Shown one piece after another: positions 62,850 to 64,000 of a stretch of 64,000 nt of DNA. The number at the start of each line of letters is the position of its first letter. Position 1 is the stretch's first letter. The notes below the pieces were generated by a model, which worked only from the letters and a program-made list of their open reading frames with translations, searched no databases and was not told the origin of the DNA. The stretch is from Dyella thiooxydans (GTDB lineage Bacteria > Pseudomonadota > Gammaproteobacteria > Xanthomonadales > Rhodanobacteraceae). The stretch spans positions 2,294,001-2,358,000 of the forward strand of contig NZ_CP014841.1 in NCBI RefSeq assembly GCF_001641285.1, given 5' to 3'. A program made the translations under genes and the position numbers.

Positions 62850-63503
62850 TCAGCCCGCCGGCACGACGGCTGCGGCGAAATGCCCCTCGCGCAGGAACCG
62901 GGCGGTCAGGCGCGCCACATCGGCCGAAAACAGCAGCCCGGTGTGGTTGGTGTCCACCACGCAGTGGTCGGCCAGGCCCGCCAACCGGGTCTCGGCGACC
63001 GCGACCGTACCGTCGTGGTCGCCCTCGATATGGGTCAGCACGGAGCCCAGCCCGATCGGCGACCGGCCGGCGATCACGCCCACCTCGCGCTCGGCATCCC
63101 AGCGCTCGAAGCCCTTCTCGATCAGGTCGCGGTTGTGGCCCAGCAGCACCTCACCGCCACGACCGAACCGCGCGAACTCGCGCGCTGCGGCGCTGCCGCG
63201 CAGGGGGGACCCCAAGCACACCACGCGCCCCGGCGGCAATCCGCGGGCACCATGGCAGGCCTTCAGCGCGAGCAGCCCGCCCAGGCTGTGTCCTACCAGG
63301 TGCACCGCGCCGCCGCTCTCGCCGATGTCGCGCATGCGGGCATGCAGGCGCTCGAGGATGTGTTCCTGCGTCGCCGCCACGCTGAGGTAGTCGAAGCGGT
63401 GCACCCGGAATCCGGACTCCATCATCCGCCGGTGCAGCATGGCCAGCGCGAAACCGCGCATCCACAGACCGTGCAACAGGATGATTTGATCAGTCATGGG
63501 CAT
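62850..63503 (-). CDS. Alpha/beta-hydrolase (lipase-like)
   Basis: 217 residues (215 if ATG 63497 is used). It has the oxyanion part IILLHGLWM, the nucleophile elbow VHLVGHSLGGLLALK (about 70), the acidic residue in EGDHDGTVA and the His in DTNHTGLLFS. These form a credible Ser-Asp-His triad. The substrate is unknown. It sits between aspS and yebC in an otherwise conserved block. Confidence 0.9.
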   Translation of the reverse strand: MPMTDQIILLHGLWMRGFALAMLHRRMMESGFRVHRFDYLSVAATQEHILERLHARMRDIGESGGAVHLVGHSLGGLLALKACHGARGLPPGRVVCLGSPLRGSAAAREFARFGRGGEVLLGHNRDLIEKGFERWDAEREVGVIAGRSPIGLGSVLTHIEGDHDGTVAVAETRLAGLADHCVVDTNHTGLLFSADVARLTARFLREGHFAAAVVPAG

Positions 63504-63594
63504 CGATCAACCGGAAAGAGAAGGCCCAGCCCACCGGGCGGAGCGGTGCATTCTGCCGGCACCGCCCCCGGCCTTCCGCCGACAGCATCGCGCT

Positions 63595-64000
63595 TCAGGC
63601 CGACGGCTCGACGGCCGTGCGCACGTGCAGTTCCTTCAGCTGCGCCTCGCCCACCGGCGACGGCGCATCGGTCATCAAGTCCTGCGCGCTGGTGGTCTTG
63701 GGGAAGGCGATCACGTCGCGGATCGAGTCGGTACCGGCCATCAGGGCGGCGATGCGGTCGATGCCGAACGCCAGGCCGCCGTGCGGCGGCGCGCCGAACT
63801 TCAGCGCCTTGAGCAGGAAGCCGAACTTCATCTCGGCCTCTTCCGCGCCGATGCCGAGCAGCTCGAACACCGCGCTCTGCATCTCCGGACGATGGATGCG
63901 GATCGAGCCGCCGCCGATCTCGTTGCCGTTGAGCACCATGTCGTAACCGCGGCTCACCGCGATCGCCGCATTCGCCTTGAGGTCGGCGATGTCGTCGACC
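63595..64000 (-). CDS. aspS: AspS, aspartyl-tRNA synthetase, C-terminal part
   Basis: Open to the window edge; about 134 codons of the C-terminal part are present. It contains [45 protein letters not shown] (motif 3 with its Arg) and RDVIAFPKT near the end, all typical of bacterial AspRS. It charges tRNA-Asp (and perhaps tRNA-Asn, depending on type). The gene heads the aspS-yebC-ruv block. Confidence 0.97.
   Translation of the reverse strand, partial: VDDIADLKANAAIAVSRGYDMVLNGNEIGGGSIRIHRPEMQSAVFELLGIGAEEAEMKFGFLLKALKFGAPPHGGLAFGIDRIAALMAGTDSIRDVIAFPKTTSAQDLMTDAPSPVGEAQLKELHVRTAVEPSA

Noticed and set aside
58905-63812. Long plus-strand open frame (about 1600 codons) opposite kup, ruvA, ruvC, yebC and the hydrolase
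   Set aside because: All the minus-strand genes there are complete and recognisable; the antisense product is low-complexity His/Gln/Arg-rich.

Overview
The window is about 64 kb of GC-rich (high-60s percent by eye) gammaproteobacterial chromosome. Gene content and order point to Xanthomonadales, most likely Rhodanobacteraceae (Rhodanobacter, Dyella, Luteibacter or Frateuria type). The signs are a pilGHIJ-chpABC twitching cluster beside gshB-tonB-algH-ruvX-pyrB, a pilU-pilT pair, an nrdR-ribD-ribE-ribB-ribH-nusB-thiL-pgpA series, and aspS-yebC-ruvC-ruvA-ruvB-ybgC-tolQRAB-pal-cpoB-queE-queC. Almost everything is housekeeping. No prophage, insertion sequence, CRISPR array or rRNA operon is visible.

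Layout. 1-78 is the end of rsmE. 138-11907 (minus) is the Chp chemosensory operon for type IV pili: PilG and PilH response regulators, PilI (CheW), PilJ (MCP), a 2017-residue ChpA hybrid kinase, a CheB-like ChpB and a CheW-like ChpC. 12228-17928 (plus) is gshB-tonB-algH-ruvX-pyrB and a large lipoprotein. 18155-18523 is a periplasmic BON protein. 18594-20891 (minus) holds the retraction motors pilT and pilU. 21156-22566 (plus) is proC-yggT. 22587-30876 (minus) is ribE-ribB-ldcA-ribH-nusB-GNAT-thiL-pgpA and an aldo/keto reductase, led by an FMN riboswitch. 30966-31976 is an MDR reductase divergent from a LysR gene. 32019-37013 (minus) is glyA-nrdR-ribD-Gfo/Idh and a DUF817 membrane protein. 37187-40170 (plus) is ettA-cupin-pyrF. 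40285-46156 (minus) holds a secreted EXORDIUM-like protein, an orphan, an acyltransferase, the queuosine-precursor transporter, DUF427, a peptide deformylase and a DUF4197 protein. 46325-49273 (plus) is cstA with its small partner and a DUF2127 protein. 49276-64000 (minus) runs from a GNAT and a HAD phosphatase through tRNA-Lys(UUU), queC, queE, cpoB, pal, tolBARQ, ybgC, ruvB, kup, ruvA, ruvC, yebC and a hydrolase to the 3' part of aspS.

How the parts connect. PilG-to-ChpC senses and signals to the pilus motors, of which PilT and PilU are encoded nearby. The riboflavin genes lie in two blocks, separated by the LysR/MDR pair; the distal block has the FMN riboswitch with a visible Shine-Dalgarno-sequestering hairpin. 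Tol-Pal-CpoB is a complete cell-envelope division module. QueC, QueE and YhhQ serve queuosine supply.

Most notable: three copies of an intergenic inverted repeat built of 7-bp purine-rich units (GAGTGAG-like), each filling the gap between two same-strand genes in the glyA/nrdR and rib blocks and beginning at or a few bases after the upstream stop codon; a RibBA-type protein whose GTP cyclohydrolase II half lacks the zinc cysteines; a CheB-like protein lacking the expected catalytic serine; a highly structured tolB-pal spacer; and a REP-type inverted repeat beside a kup gene that separates ruvA from ruvB.
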